Part shown: positions 31,926 through 42,419 of the stretch, piece after piece
How positions within the stretch are numbered: position 1 is the stretch's first letter
How the letters are laid out: the number at the start of each line of letters is the position of its first letter
Source: Ampullaceana balthica
Taxonomy: Eukaryota; Mollusca; Gastropoda; Lymnaeidae
Assembly: GCA_944989445.1 (NCBI GenBank)
Contig: CALYLW010001014.1
Location: 196,881 to 260,880, forward strand
Length of the DNA: 64,000 nucleotides
Direction: 5' to 3'
Made by a program: the position numbers and the translations under genes
The notes under the pieces: model-generated
The model's input: only the letters and a program-made list of their open reading frames with translations
Database searches by the model: none
Told to the model about the DNA's origin: nothing

Positions 31926-33798
31926 GGGGCCGTCCATAAATGACGTCACGCACCTAGGGGGGAGGGGGGTCACACTTTTGTGACGATGCGTGACGAGGGG
32001 GAGGGAGGGGGGTTGAAGAAATGTGACGTCACATCAAAAGGGTAACTTTAAATAAAACTTCCACTGAAATATTTGGTCGCTTACAATTTATTTAATAACT
32101 TTTTTTTTCTTTCTTTTTTTTTAAAAATCAGTGCTTCTCAATGTGCCGGTCGGTAGGCCATCAGACGCTGGTTAGCGTATGTTATCAAGACACGAAAATT
32201 AAATCTAATTATAATCCTTAAGTTTGAGAATCCACAAGATAACATATGAAATTGTTACACTGCGTCGTTTGATGTTGACATCAAAGCATTTGTGATCTAA
32301 CCGCAGCTCCGTTTGGTTCTCTCATGCCCGTTACCACAAAATATACAAGTTTATGTATGCGTTACAGACTCTAGGTCCTGCTCATGTGACTCGGGGATTT
32401 GGGGGAGCGTCTTTAGCACCCCCCCCCCTAACCCCCGAAAATGCTACTGGTGAATTTTACAAGCATGACAAGTGTCTAAAAGGATTTGAATAGGATTATG
32501 TGTATATATTTTAAGTCAAAACGACACGGAATATCCCTTTTCTTTAAAAGGGGAGGGGGGGGAATCTATTTGATAGAATTAAAAACGTTTTAAGTTTGAT
32601 ATAATTGTTCGATTGGTTTTTGGTCAAACGTCCTTGGCCATTCTAGTCTTCTAGATCAGTGCTTCTCAAAGGGGTGGTCCACGGACCGGTGCCAGTCCGT
32701 GGGCCATCCGCTGCCGGTCCGCAGATGTTCTCCAAAAAAAAGAACAGAAAAAATTGTCAGTGCAGGGAAAATAGTGTACCGATCACTGGTACAATTGAAA
32801 AAATTCCTGCTGGTCCGCAATACTAAAAAGATTGAGAAGCACTGTTCTAGATATAATGGTAAATTAGCCCATTTAAAATTAGTCAAGTATTCATTAACTT
32901 TATTGAATGCATTAAATTCTTGACATCGCAATTCGAGAGGATGACAAAACAACTTTTCTTCTTAGCTCAGTTTTTAAGGCATTAATTTTAAATATCACAG
33001 AAATGATACGTGATAAAGACAAGTCATGTGGATTAAGATTATTGTCACTCGTGTCAATATAAATAAAAGTAGGGTAGTTTTAGGTGTCTTCATATAGTGC
33101 GTAGGTAAGAAATCTACATAGTTGTCAAATGTTTTAAAAAATGCATTTTCTGGAAGGAACCGGTTTAATAATGGGCATATGTTCCAAGCGTACACGTACA
33201 CATGACGTATTTTAATATATCTAGCGGATTGTAGTGGATGTTATATGTCCCAAATGAGTCTGCATTACCCCCAAGAATTCCCTTTTTGACCCCAGTTCAT
33301 GTTATTTACCTCTGTTCGCCGACCTCTTTCTTACGGGATGCCAGTCACGCCGTCAGTCAATTGAGGGATTTTTTAAAAAATACATTTTAAAAATGTTATT
33401 TTTAAATAATTTTTTTTCTAAACAAACACGTTAAACGTGAGGATTAATAGTCAATGTTTAATTTGTATGCATTAAAATAAAATATAATCTAAGCATGTTA
33501 ACACAGTTCGTTTTCTGAAGGCCGGTTAAACGTTTTTTTAAAATTAATATAAAAAATAAATACATAAATGACAATAAAAGTAATTTGAAACATACATATT
33601 TTCAAATAGAAAATAAGTTGTGTCCCCTTGTGTTTTTGTTTTATTGTTGTTTTTTTTTGTATTTTTTTTTGGGGGGGGGTCAAAGATTTGTGACGTATTT
33701 TTAGAGGGGGGGTCTAAGTTTTTGTGACGACGCGTGACGAGGGGGGGAGGGGGTAAACAATTGACAAAAATCGCGTGACGTCATTTATGGACGGCCCC
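31926..33798. mobile_element. GGGGCC-family element interrupted by a hAT MITE
   Basis: Left end GGGGCCGTCCATAAATGACG, right end CGTCATTTATGGACGGCCCC, flanked by ATA on both sides (31923-31925 and 33799-33801). Subterminal G-runs with GTGACGA and GTGACGTCACAT are typical of the family. The middle holds the hAT MITE at 32657 and about 1 kb of unassigned AT-rich DNA. Confidence 0.7.
32657..32844. mobile_element. hAT MITE family H2, copy 2
   Basis: CAGTGCTTCTCAAAG and ATTGAGAAGCACTG ends with an exact duplication TTCTAGAT (32649-32656 and 32845-32852). Same family as 19601, inverted. A truncated relative (CAGTGCTTCTCAATGTGCC) lies at about 32129-32165. Confidence 0.92.
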
Positions 33799-33821
33799 AT
33801 AGGCCCAAGTATACAAATATA

Positions 33822-34010
33822 CAGGGCCGGTCTTAGGCAACTGCAACCTATGCGGCCGCAGTGGGCCCCGCACTTTCATAGGCCCCGCCTATCTTAATTT
33901 TCACGTATTACCCTTATTAATTCCTTATCCCTACCCAAACTTGGCCCTGCGCAATCCGTTTCGCATTTACTAAGCCGCATAGGGCCCCGCAATTGCTAAG
34001 ACCGGCCCTG
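33822..34010. mobile_element. hAT MITE, 189 bp
   Basis: Ends CAGGGCCGGTCTTAGGCA and TGCTAAGACCGGCCCTG, flanked by an exact CAAATATA (33814-33821 and 34011-34018). The interior carries GGCCCCGC repeats. Confidence 0.93.
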
Positions 34011-34034
34011 CAAATATATAATATTTTATGCTAG

Positions 34035-34300
34035 GGGGCCGTCCATAAATGACGTCACGCACATTTGTGTCGAGGGGGTGTTTAAGAAATGTGAGGTCAC
34101 ATCAAAACGCGCAACTTTAAATAAAAGTTCCTATTAAATATTTGATTGCTTACAATTAATTTAATGGCGTTTTAAATGGCTTCACGCGTGTTACGATATA
34201 AGAGTGCAGCCTTACACTAAATACATACTTAAATGACATAGAAGTGATTTGAAACATGCTCATTTTCAAATAGGAGATACGGCTTTTATGGGGGTGGGAG
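34035..34300. mobile_element. GGGGCC-family element, truncated
   Basis: Left end GGGGCCGTCCATAAATGACG followed by the family interior (GCAACTTTAAATAAAAGTTC, CTTCACGCGTGTTACGAT), breaking off near 34300 where Tigger-like DNA starts. Confidence 0.7.
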
Positions 34301-34334
34301 TGCTGCTGTGGGTCTCATTGACTGAATGCTAAAC

Positions 34335-34850
34335 ATTCAAATTTCTCATAACGAGATTAATTCGTTCCAGACCAGAGTCTTACTCGTTAAGCGAAACACT
34401 CGTTATACGAAACAATTTTTCCCATACAAATCAATGTAAAATACGATAATCCGCCCCATGCAGAAAAAAACAACAACGAACTTTTCAAATTTTTTATCAA
34501 CATTTATTCAAATAAAATTAATTATGAATTGTTAAAGAGTGAAACAACTAGAATACAATTTAGATTTTTAAAAAAAAACGTTAACAAAAAATGTGAATTT
34601 ATGACAAATAATTAATTATTCCCTTTTAACAAGAAAACTGTTAAAGACATTTGTTTTTGCCGACGCTTCAAAATTTGACGGAAATGTGTCGTAACTGTTT
34701 CGTAGACATTCTTGACACTCCATTTGAAGCATCCATCTCCTTAATTGTTCTTGAGAATAGTGCAGATTGTTGATGTTGGCCGTTTGTAGTTGTGCGCTAG
34801 ATTAACCACCTTGTTCTCGCTTTTCAATGGTTTTTCGTTTCATTTCAACA
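34335..34850 (-). pseudogene. Tigger/pogo-like transposase remnant
   Basis: Tigger-type subterminal sequence (ACTCGTTATACGAAACAATT) lies near 34410. On the minus strand at 34846-34760 broken frames read MKRKTIE and then VVNLAHNYKRPTSTICTILK, the first helix-turn-helix of CENP-B/Tigger transposases. No catalytic domain was seen. Confidence 0.6.
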
Positions 34851-35030
34851 GTTATTTTTTGTCTCTCTCTTATGATTGCCTTCTTGTGTTTTTTTTTCGA
34901 AGACATTTCAGCACAGGTTATTACACTTTGCACATAAAACAATTACGAATACTGTCTGAATACAAAATTTGTAAAAAACGGTTGATCACACAGGAAAACA
35001 ATACGCTAACAGTAACAGACAGAGTAGTTA

Positions 35031-35250
35031 GGGGCCGTCCATAAATGACGTCACGCGCCTAGGAGAGAGGGGGTCAAGCAAATTTGTGACGATGGGGAGG
35101 GAAGGGGGGGGGGTAAAGAAATGTCACGTCACATCAACAACAACAAAAAAAAACGCGCATCTTTAAATAAAATTTCCACTTAACTAATTCATTGCTTGCA
35201 ATTTATTTAATGACGTTTTCAGTGGCTTTACGCGTGTCATCTGTCAAAGT
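35031..35250. mobile_element. GGGGCC-family element, left part
   Basis: GGGGCCGTCCATAAATGACG, G-rich subterminal block and the interior phrase CTTTAAATAAAATTTCCACT; the right end is missing. Confidence 0.68.
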
Positions 35251-35395
35251 TCTGACAAACTACAAGGTATTTCGGTACAACTTTTCCCTCTGAACATGAA
35301 ATAAAAATCATAAAACACAAAAAAATATTTTGGATTCTTTGAATGAATCAACGACAAGAAGTTAACGAGTCTTGGAAATACGCCGACATCCCATC

Positions 35396-35648
35396 TCATC
35401 TATCTATAAAGACGCTCCTTCTATGCAGAAGATAATTGCGTCCACAGACCATGACAGATGATCTGTTGGAAAGTGATGCAGCGTTCACAGGCCACGGCTT
35501 TGTGGGTTCCACGCATTACCCAGCCGCCTAACTAGTGTTAGGTACCCATTCAGAGCTGGGTGACTCAGGGACCCCCGAGGCCCCGGGAACAGATGCCTTC
35601 GCATGGATTCGAACCCATGACCATCGGTACTCGACCACCGCGTCCCCC
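35396..35648 (-). mobile_element. tRNA-derived SINE copy 3
   Basis: Reverse copy of the SINE at 5782. On the minus strand it starts GGGGGACGCGGTGGTCGAGT, has GGTTCGAATCC and ends ATAGAAGGAGCGTCTTTATA then GATAGATGAGATGG. A deletion shortens the tRNA-like part between the boxes. Confidence 0.88.
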
Positions 35649-36362
35649 ATTTACCGTGTATCATCATCAACATCAGTCCCGTGACCGTTGCGGTCGTTGA
35701 GCGCATGGGCGCATCAACAGACAACGATCTCCGATTTTGCCTATCTTGAGCGGCGGCCAGTATTTCGTTCATACTAGGGCTGTGGAAATTATCGATTAAT
35801 TTCTCGATTAAACGTTAAAATTTTTATCGATTAATTATCGATTAAAATAATTTTAATCGATAAAAATTCGATTAAAATTTAAGAAAATATTTATAATATT
35901 TTTTGAAAATTTTAGTAATAAATAATAAATTATTAATAATTAATAATAATTTTTACATATTTTTTTTACGTACAAACATCTCCCACGTAATATTAAAATC
36001 TATTTTACAAGCTTTTATTTAACTCACACTGTTTGTATGTTGTATCCGTCAAATCTTGTAACGTAAAATTAAACCACTTCTGATGGTCCTAGAGATCTCA
36101 AAATTTTACCACAGATAGATCTTGGATGACAATACATTGTATCAAAATTTCAGATCGATCGAATGTACCGTAATTAAATAAATGCATTTTTACGTTTATC
36201 TTTATATATAATCTGTATCCGTGCTATTCTTGACTTTCACGTGAATGTCACCGGAGTTCACAACCAGCCATGGATGACGACATTCCAGGTGTTAAACAGC
36301 TCAGTAATTCGAAACTAAATCTAAATTGACATGATAATACAAGAGGAACAACTGGTATTTGT

Positions 36363-36440
36363 GTAGCCTAGTTGGCCCAATTGTTAGCTTAATGGATTTT
36401 CGACCTGGAGGTAGTGGGTTCAATTTTCAGTTGGGGAAAC
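36363..36440 (+). repeat. tRNA-like stretch inside the hAT element
   Basis: GCCTAGTTGGCCCAATTGTT then TTAGCTTAATGGATTTTCGA, GACCTGGAGGTAGTGGGTTC and AATTTTCAGTTGGGG resemble the A-box, variable and T-arm regions of a tRNA, degenerate in the T arm. Probably the head of an old SINE. Confidence 0.35.
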
Positions 36441-36588
36441 TGTAATTTTTTAAATACATAAATTTGTAATTAATAATCTATCTTTTTACCACTATCACAT
36501 TTAAGTTATAGACAACGAAGTTTGACTAATTAAATTGAGTTGATTATGTCAAAAAATTGATTAAAAAATTGTGTTACTAAAAAGTAGA

Positions 36589-37855
36589 AATAAAATATTT
36601 AAAAAATCTTTTTTTAAAAGGACACGCTTTTCTTATATATATAAGACGCATTTGTTGTCTGTCTGGTTGTCTGTCTGTTCCCTAATAACTCAAGATCCAG
36701 ACAACCAAATAACGTGAAATTTGGTACACGTACACAAAATTATACCGGAAAGGTTATTAAACAGGTTTCGTTCCATATATATAAGATACTGGGGCCCGGG
36801 GGCCCAAAATGTAGTTTTTCCCTATATGAGCTATATAAAATAAAAATTATTGAAAATTAAGACGTAAAATAATGACGCAAATTAATAAACATTTTGGTGT
36901 CGAGATTAACAAGAAGGCGATTATCGCCATAAAATAATTTTTTTGTTGTTGTTGCTTTTGTTGTTGTAGTTGTTGTTTTGTTGTTGTTGCTTTTTTGTTG
37001 TTGCTGTTGTTGCTGTTGTTGTAGTTGTTGTTTTGTTGTTGTTTTGTCGTTGTTTTGTTGTTGATTTTTTTGTTGATGTTTTGTTTTTGTAGTTGTTGCT
37101 GTTGTTGTTTTTGTTGTTGTTGCTGTTGTTGTTGCTGTTGTTGTTGCTTTGTTGTTGTTGCTGTTGTTGTTGTAGTTGTTTTATTGTTGTTTTGTTGTTG
37201 ATTTTGTTGTTTTTTTGTTGTTGTTTTGTTTTTGTTGTTTTGTTGCTGTTGCTGTTTCTGTTGTTGGTTTTGTTGTTGTTGCTGTTGTTGTTGTTGTTGT
37301 TGTAGTTGTTGTTTTGTTGTTGTTGCTTTGTTGTTGTTGCTGTTGTTGTTGTAGTTGTTGTTTTGTTTTTGTTGTTTGTTTTTGTTGTTTTGTTGCTGTT
37401 GTTGTTTTTGTTGTTGTTGCTGCTGTTGTTAAACCCTGGAGAAGCCGGGTACTTGCCCCTAGTATTTACATATAGAAAGTGCACTAAAAAGAAGAAAATA
37501 AAAATTTTCAATCCGTGAACCTATCGACTGCACATAAAAGCGTGGGGCCCTAATCACAACTCGCAATCATGTACAAAGCTGCGAAACATAAATACAAATT
37601 TATATGAATATTAATAAACATTTAAAGTTTCACAACTTTGATCATATACATGCTACTATCATATTAATTAGAAAAATTTATCTATATGCAAAAGAGTAGT
37701 TGCAATAAGAAATGAGTTGTGATGGGCGCCCCACGCTTTTATGTGCAGTCGATAGGTTCACGGATTGAAAATTTTTATTTTCTTCTTTTTAGTGCACTTT
37801 CTATATGTAAATAAAAGCGTGTCCTTTTAAAAAAAGATTTTTTAAATATTTTATT
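36589..37855. repeat. Palindrome with arms 36589-36630 plus 37463-37562, and 37712-37855
   Basis: The right arm, read in reverse, runs from AATAAAATATTTAAAAAATC through GGACACGCTTTTATTTAC, CACTAAAAAGAAGAAAATAA and ATAAAAGCGTGGGGC to ATCACAACTC. The left arm has the same text, except that Helitron B0 lies between GGACACGCTTT and TATTTAC. The spacer is about 150 bp. The arms look nearly identical outside the insertion. Confidence 0.9.
36631..37462 (+). mobile_element. Nonautonomous Helitron B0
   Basis: Starts TCTTATATATATAAGACGC, ends AGCCGGGTACTTGCCCCTAG, with the 3' hairpin ACCC...GGGT about 11 nt before CTAG. A conserved 5' part (CTCAAGATCCAGACAACCAA, GAAATTTGGTACACGTACAC, GGGGCCCGGGGGCCCAAAAT) is followed by a (TTG)n-like array from 36940 to 37430. 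There is no target duplication. Long frames in the array are repeat artefacts. Confidence 0.9.
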
Positions 37856-37903
37856 ATTAATTTATGTTGACCGGCAGACGTCAACTAAAAAATGTCTGAC
37901 AGC

Positions 37904-38079
37904 CAGAACCGTCTTTACACCATTTTGGGCCCCCGGGCAAAGAAATAGTGTTGGTATATATATTATATATATATATATATATACATAATATATATAAATA
38001 AACATATTCCCATGGGACCCATATGCTCGTGGGCCCCCGGGCAAATGCCCAAACGGGCCTATGCGTTAAGACTGCCCTG
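37904..38079. mobile_element. hAT MITE, 176 bp, nested in the 35775 element
   Basis: Ends CAGAACCGTCTTTAC and CGTTAAGACTGCCCTG, imperfect inverted repeats. Exact 8-bp duplication CTGACAGC (37896-37903 and 38080-38087). A TA-rich microsatellite sits in the centre and GGGCCCCCGGGCAAA on both sides. Confidence 0.88.
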
Positions 38080-38120
38080 CTGACAGCATCAGCGCTGTTA
38101 AATTTAAACATATAACTAGG

Positions 38121-38284
38121 AAGTTGAGCAAATATGTTGTTTTTAAGCTAACTGCGGATGGCAAAGTCGAAGATGGTGAAAACGTTTACTGTGTCCACTG
38201 CCATAAACAATTCTCTTTTAAAGGATCAAATACATCGCTGACGTACCAACTTCAGCGCAAATCAAGTATCAACACATTGTCATG
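38121..38284 (+). pseudogene. BED zinc-finger remnant of a hAT transposase
   Basis: Reads KLSKYVVFKLTADGKVED, then VYCVHCHKQFSFKGSNTSLT and YQLQRKSS, ending at a stop. Order and spacing match a BED finger (C-x2-C...H-x-H), but the first zinc-binding His of the HxxxH pair is replaced by Gln. Only this N-terminal DNA-binding part survives; the catalytic region is deleted. Confidence 0.7.
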
Positions 38285-38433
38285 AAATTTAGTTCAAAAT
38301 ATACTTAATTTTCAATGTCCGTGACAAATGTTCAGTTTAATGACAGCATATATTTCTATTTTTGGTTTTAATCGAAATTGTTCAAAAGTTAACGATTAAA
38401 TTTAAATTAATCGATAACAGCCCTAGTTCATAC

Positions 38434-38997
38434 TCATCCCTGTCCATTCCTGTATGTTATCAAGCCAGTTTTTCCGCTGTCGACCTCTTCGCCGCCCCCC
38501 TTCTACAATGCCTTGAAGGATAATTCAAGGTGTTGACGCGCCTTGCTGAAAAATTTAACAAACTCTTGCCCATTCCCTTGTACTTCTTGTGTAGGCCAAG
38601 CAGAAAAACTGATTTTAATAAGACGTACAAAGTTGTCAGTATGTAAATGTTATCAATTAAAAAGTTACTACCGCCGCCAATATTCCCTTTAATGAACTTT
38701 AATCTGCGTGGTTGTGCGGCTGCAGTTCTCTGGCCGACGCCGCGCAGAGGTTTAGAATAACCACGCAGCAAATTGTGTAGTTAGACCCCTCAGCCGACGC
38801 CGCGCGCCGAATACGCCGCAGAATTTTCGTCCGCCAAAATTCCGCCGGAAAATATGCGGCGCGCCGCATTAGCCTAACAGCTGATAAACTACATCGCGTT
38901 TGTTTTATTCATAACAATTATAAACTGATATTCTAACTGCCAATCAAAACTGAATTAGTGGAATGCATTAATGCACTGTATTAGTTGGACAGCATAG
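38434..38997. other. Intergenic with a short GC-rich block
   Basis: 38700-38875 is rich in CGCCGCGC and CCGCCG motifs with inverted pieces (GCCGACGCCGCGC twice), unlike its AT-rich surroundings; probably a decayed transposon end. No gene. Confidence 0.4.
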
Positions 38998-39170
38998 GGG
39001 CCGTCTATAAAGTACGTCACGCTATTTTTAACTCCCCCCTCCCCACTGTCACAAACTGTCACAAATCTTGGACCCTCCCCCCCCCCACCCCCCCACCCCA
39101 AAAAAAAAGTACGTCACAATTAGGAAAAAATTATTTTCTTTATTAACAAAATAATTAAAATTGAATATGA
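38998..39170. mobile_element. GGGGCC-family fragment (variant)
   Basis: GGGGCCGTCTATAAAGTACG then CCCCTCCCC and CACAAACTGTCACAAATC; it resembles the family end but with TACGTCAC, and breaks off in an AT-rich stretch. Confidence 0.55.
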
Positions 39171-39423
39171 AACACTTTGATGTCAACTTTTTTTCCATTG
39201 TTAAAAATAATAAAACTTTTTCTGAAGTATTGTAAAAGTTTTTTATTGCTGAATTTTTATTACTTCACTAGTGTATTACCCGTCAAAAAGGCGGGAGTTT
39301 TCAAAATAAATACATTTCAGCTGAAATCTATTTATTTTGAAAAATACAAATCAGAATAAAACATAATGAAATACATAACTTTCATTTATTTAATATATTT
39401 TTATTTCATTCATTTATTTTCAT

Positions 39424-39975
39424 ACTAGTTTGTGCTGCGACGCCCCCCCTTTTTTAAAGGGCGCCTACGGCACCCACCTTTTTCAAAAGCCCAACTTACT
39501 TGTCCTTGTATGATAAATACGTAATATTAAACACAAAGTATTTTATAATAGGTTGTTGTTTTTTTTGTCAAAAGCCCAAGTAACTTATCCTTGTATGATG
39601 AATACGAAATATTCTTGAAATGTACACAAAGTATGTATATAATATTTTTTACAGTGCTAATCACCACACGATTTTTAAAGTAATTTTAGAAAGCAGCGCA
39701 CCAAATTACTGCACCAAAAAAATAACTCTTTGAGTCAGTCAGCATTGTTTACAACACAAATGCTGACGTCATAGGTTCGTGCGTTGTTTGGTTAATGTTA
39801 ATCTGGAAACCAAAAGGATTATGATTTAGCGTTAGGCGTGAGGCAGTCAGCGATAATTGAGCGTAAATATACAATAACTAGTTTGTGCTGCGGCGCCGTG
39901 GCGCCTGCGGCGCCCAAGTTTTTAAGGGTGCCTACGGCGCCCACCTTTTTCCAAAGCCCAACTATCTTGTCCTTG
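39424..39975. repeat. Direct repeat pair ACTAGTTTGTGCTGCG
   Basis: ACTAGTTTGTGCTGCG, then a GGCGCC-rich block, CCACCTTTTTC, AAAGCCCAACT and CTTGTCCTTGT occur at 39424 and again at 39878, about 455 bp apart in the same orientation. They probably mark the ends or a duplication of one unidentified element. Confidence 0.6.
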
Positions 39976-40127
39976 TTTAATCATAGTGTGCTTTGAGCGT
40001 TTATTACGGAATGAGTGAGTCAGTGAGGGTGTTGTGCTGGGGTGCCAGCTAACTAAATACGATATATTAAATTTCCTGAAATGTACACAAAGTATTTCAT
40101 AATTAACAATCTTCAAATCCTCTTTTT

Positions 40128-40799
<672 letters not shown>

Positions 40800-40827
40800 A
40801 AATCCCTTATACATAACTTCACCGGCG

Positions 40828-40860
<33 letters not shown>

Positions 40861-41275
40861 GTCTTGGGCTCGGCGGGCGGAAAAACAGAAGTCAAAAATG
40901 ACCCACTTCCCATGATCCGATCAAACTGAAATTTGGCACACGGACCCGTCGAACCTAACAATGCATCGTATCAAAATTTCAGATCGATCGAACGTACCAT
41001 AATTAAATTAATGCATTTTTAGTTTATCCTTATATGAGGTATGTAATTCAAAATTCACTGTATTCCAGTTCCACGTGAGTTTGAGTTGACGCCGACCGTC
41101 GTGTTGACGACGACCGTCGTGCCGACACCCCCTCACATCCCACCCCCATTTATTAAAGACAAGGGACATCACTCAGTGTCAGTCTGTAAATGTTTAAAAA
41201 TAATCACTACTGTTAGTTATGTCTCATATATAAGGGATTTATAGTCAAAAACTTTGTTTTTACGGGTTTGTTTTA
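40800..41275 (+). repeat. R1-family repeat, second tandem copy
   Basis: Starts at once after the previous copy with AATCCCTTATACATAACTTC and ends ATATAAGGGATTTATAGTC then TTTACGGGTTTG. The core from GGGCTCGGCGGGCGG to CTTATATGAGG is nearly the same as in the previous copy. Confidence 0.82.
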
Positions 41276-42293
41276 TTACATCGTTCCCTTTAAAATATGA
41301 GCTAAATCAATTACGTCATATAAAATATTTTTACGGTGAGAAATTTTAGAAAGCAGCGCACCAAATTACTGCACAAAAAAAAATAACTCTTATCGAACGT
41401 CCGCATGAAATTGTTTAATTATTAGTAGTAGTGTGGAGGGTGTTTAATGTTAATCTGGAAACCAAAATGATTATCAAATTTAAAAAAAAAGCAGAGTGAT
41501 GTCCCTTAGCGTCAGGCTACATAATTGAGCGTAAATATATATTTATAATATATATGATGATGATGATGATATAATATACATTTATGATGCACAATTTTAT
41601 GTGGAACGTTCGAAAAGAGTTCTGTTTTGGTGCAGTAATTTGGTGCGCTGCTTTCTAAAATTAGTAGCGTCACGGAATGACATTACAGACAGACGTGACA
41701 GAGATTGCAAATTATGTACAATATATTGATTATTGGCCAAATGATTATTCAGCCGAATTTCATCCGAATATTTCGTAATCAGCCGAAAATCAGCCGCAAA
41801 TGTCAATTTACTGAGAAATCCGGCTAATTCGGATATCCGCCACAAAATTATGTCAGCCAGCCGAAACTGGCAAGTCTATGTGTAGTATTGCACATAAAAT
41901 GAATGATGTGCAACTTTTCTCACGACTCTTTTTTTCTTTGCAGTTGCACACGAACCAACGAATCTTAGATGGAACATTGACCGCCGCCTAGCGGACATTA
42001 ACATTCATGCTGCTGGGCCCGTATGACCTGACTGAACGTTACTGAATTGTTGTTGACATTTTGTTTGAATATTCAGTTTGTTATATAGTTTTAATTTATG
42101 AGTATGGTGAATGCATTTTGTAGAGCACAATAGTATGTTTTTGGAAGTATGCTGTTAGCTACTGTGTGAAATGAGGTGCATGGATGGTGGCTAGGTTGCA
42201 TTCTATAGCTGTCATGACCGCGAAAATTATGCGGCGTTTTGGACGAGTACCCGCGCAGCTTTTTTCAACAATATTGACAGCCCTAATTATGAT
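41276..42293. other. Intergenic with inverted repeat fragments
   Basis: AAAGCAGCGCACCAAATTAC at 41351 also occurs at 39691 and inverted at 41635, so pieces of one element are scattered here. CAGCCGAA-type repeats at 41735-41870 suggest a hAT remnant. No gene recognised. Confidence 0.45.
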
Positions 42294-42390
42294 TAGGGAT
42301 GTACCGGATTTCGGCTCCGTAAAATTTGGAACCCGGCCATTTTTACAAATCTGGCTCCGGCTGAATTTCACTTCATAAATTCGGCTGGCC
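42294..42390. mobile_element. Left end of a hAT element (family with CCGGAT/GGCTCC motifs)
   Basis: TTAGGGATGTACCGGATTTC followed by GGCTCCG, CATTTTTACAAATCTGGCTC and GAATTTCACTTCATAAATTC. The same phrases recur at 51880-52008, which ends AATCCTGTACACCCTA, the inverted match of this end. The two may be halves of one element split by the LINE and Helitrons. Confidence 0.55.
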
Positions 42391-42419
42391 ATAGAGTCAT
42401 ATATATATTACTCTAAGAG

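Larger units (their letters stand above)
35775..38425. mobile_element. hAT element, 2.65 kb, hosting a Helitron, a MITE and a palindrome
   Basis: Left end TAGGGCTGTGGAAATTATCG, right end TTAATCGATAACAGCCCTA, flanked by an exact GTTCATAC (35767-35774 and 38426-38433). Many ATCGATTAA motifs lie near the left end. It retains a BED finger remnant at 38121 and contains an R1 fragment (36080-36200), a tRNA-like stretch, a palindrome with Helitron B0, and a MITE at 37904. Confidence 0.88.
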
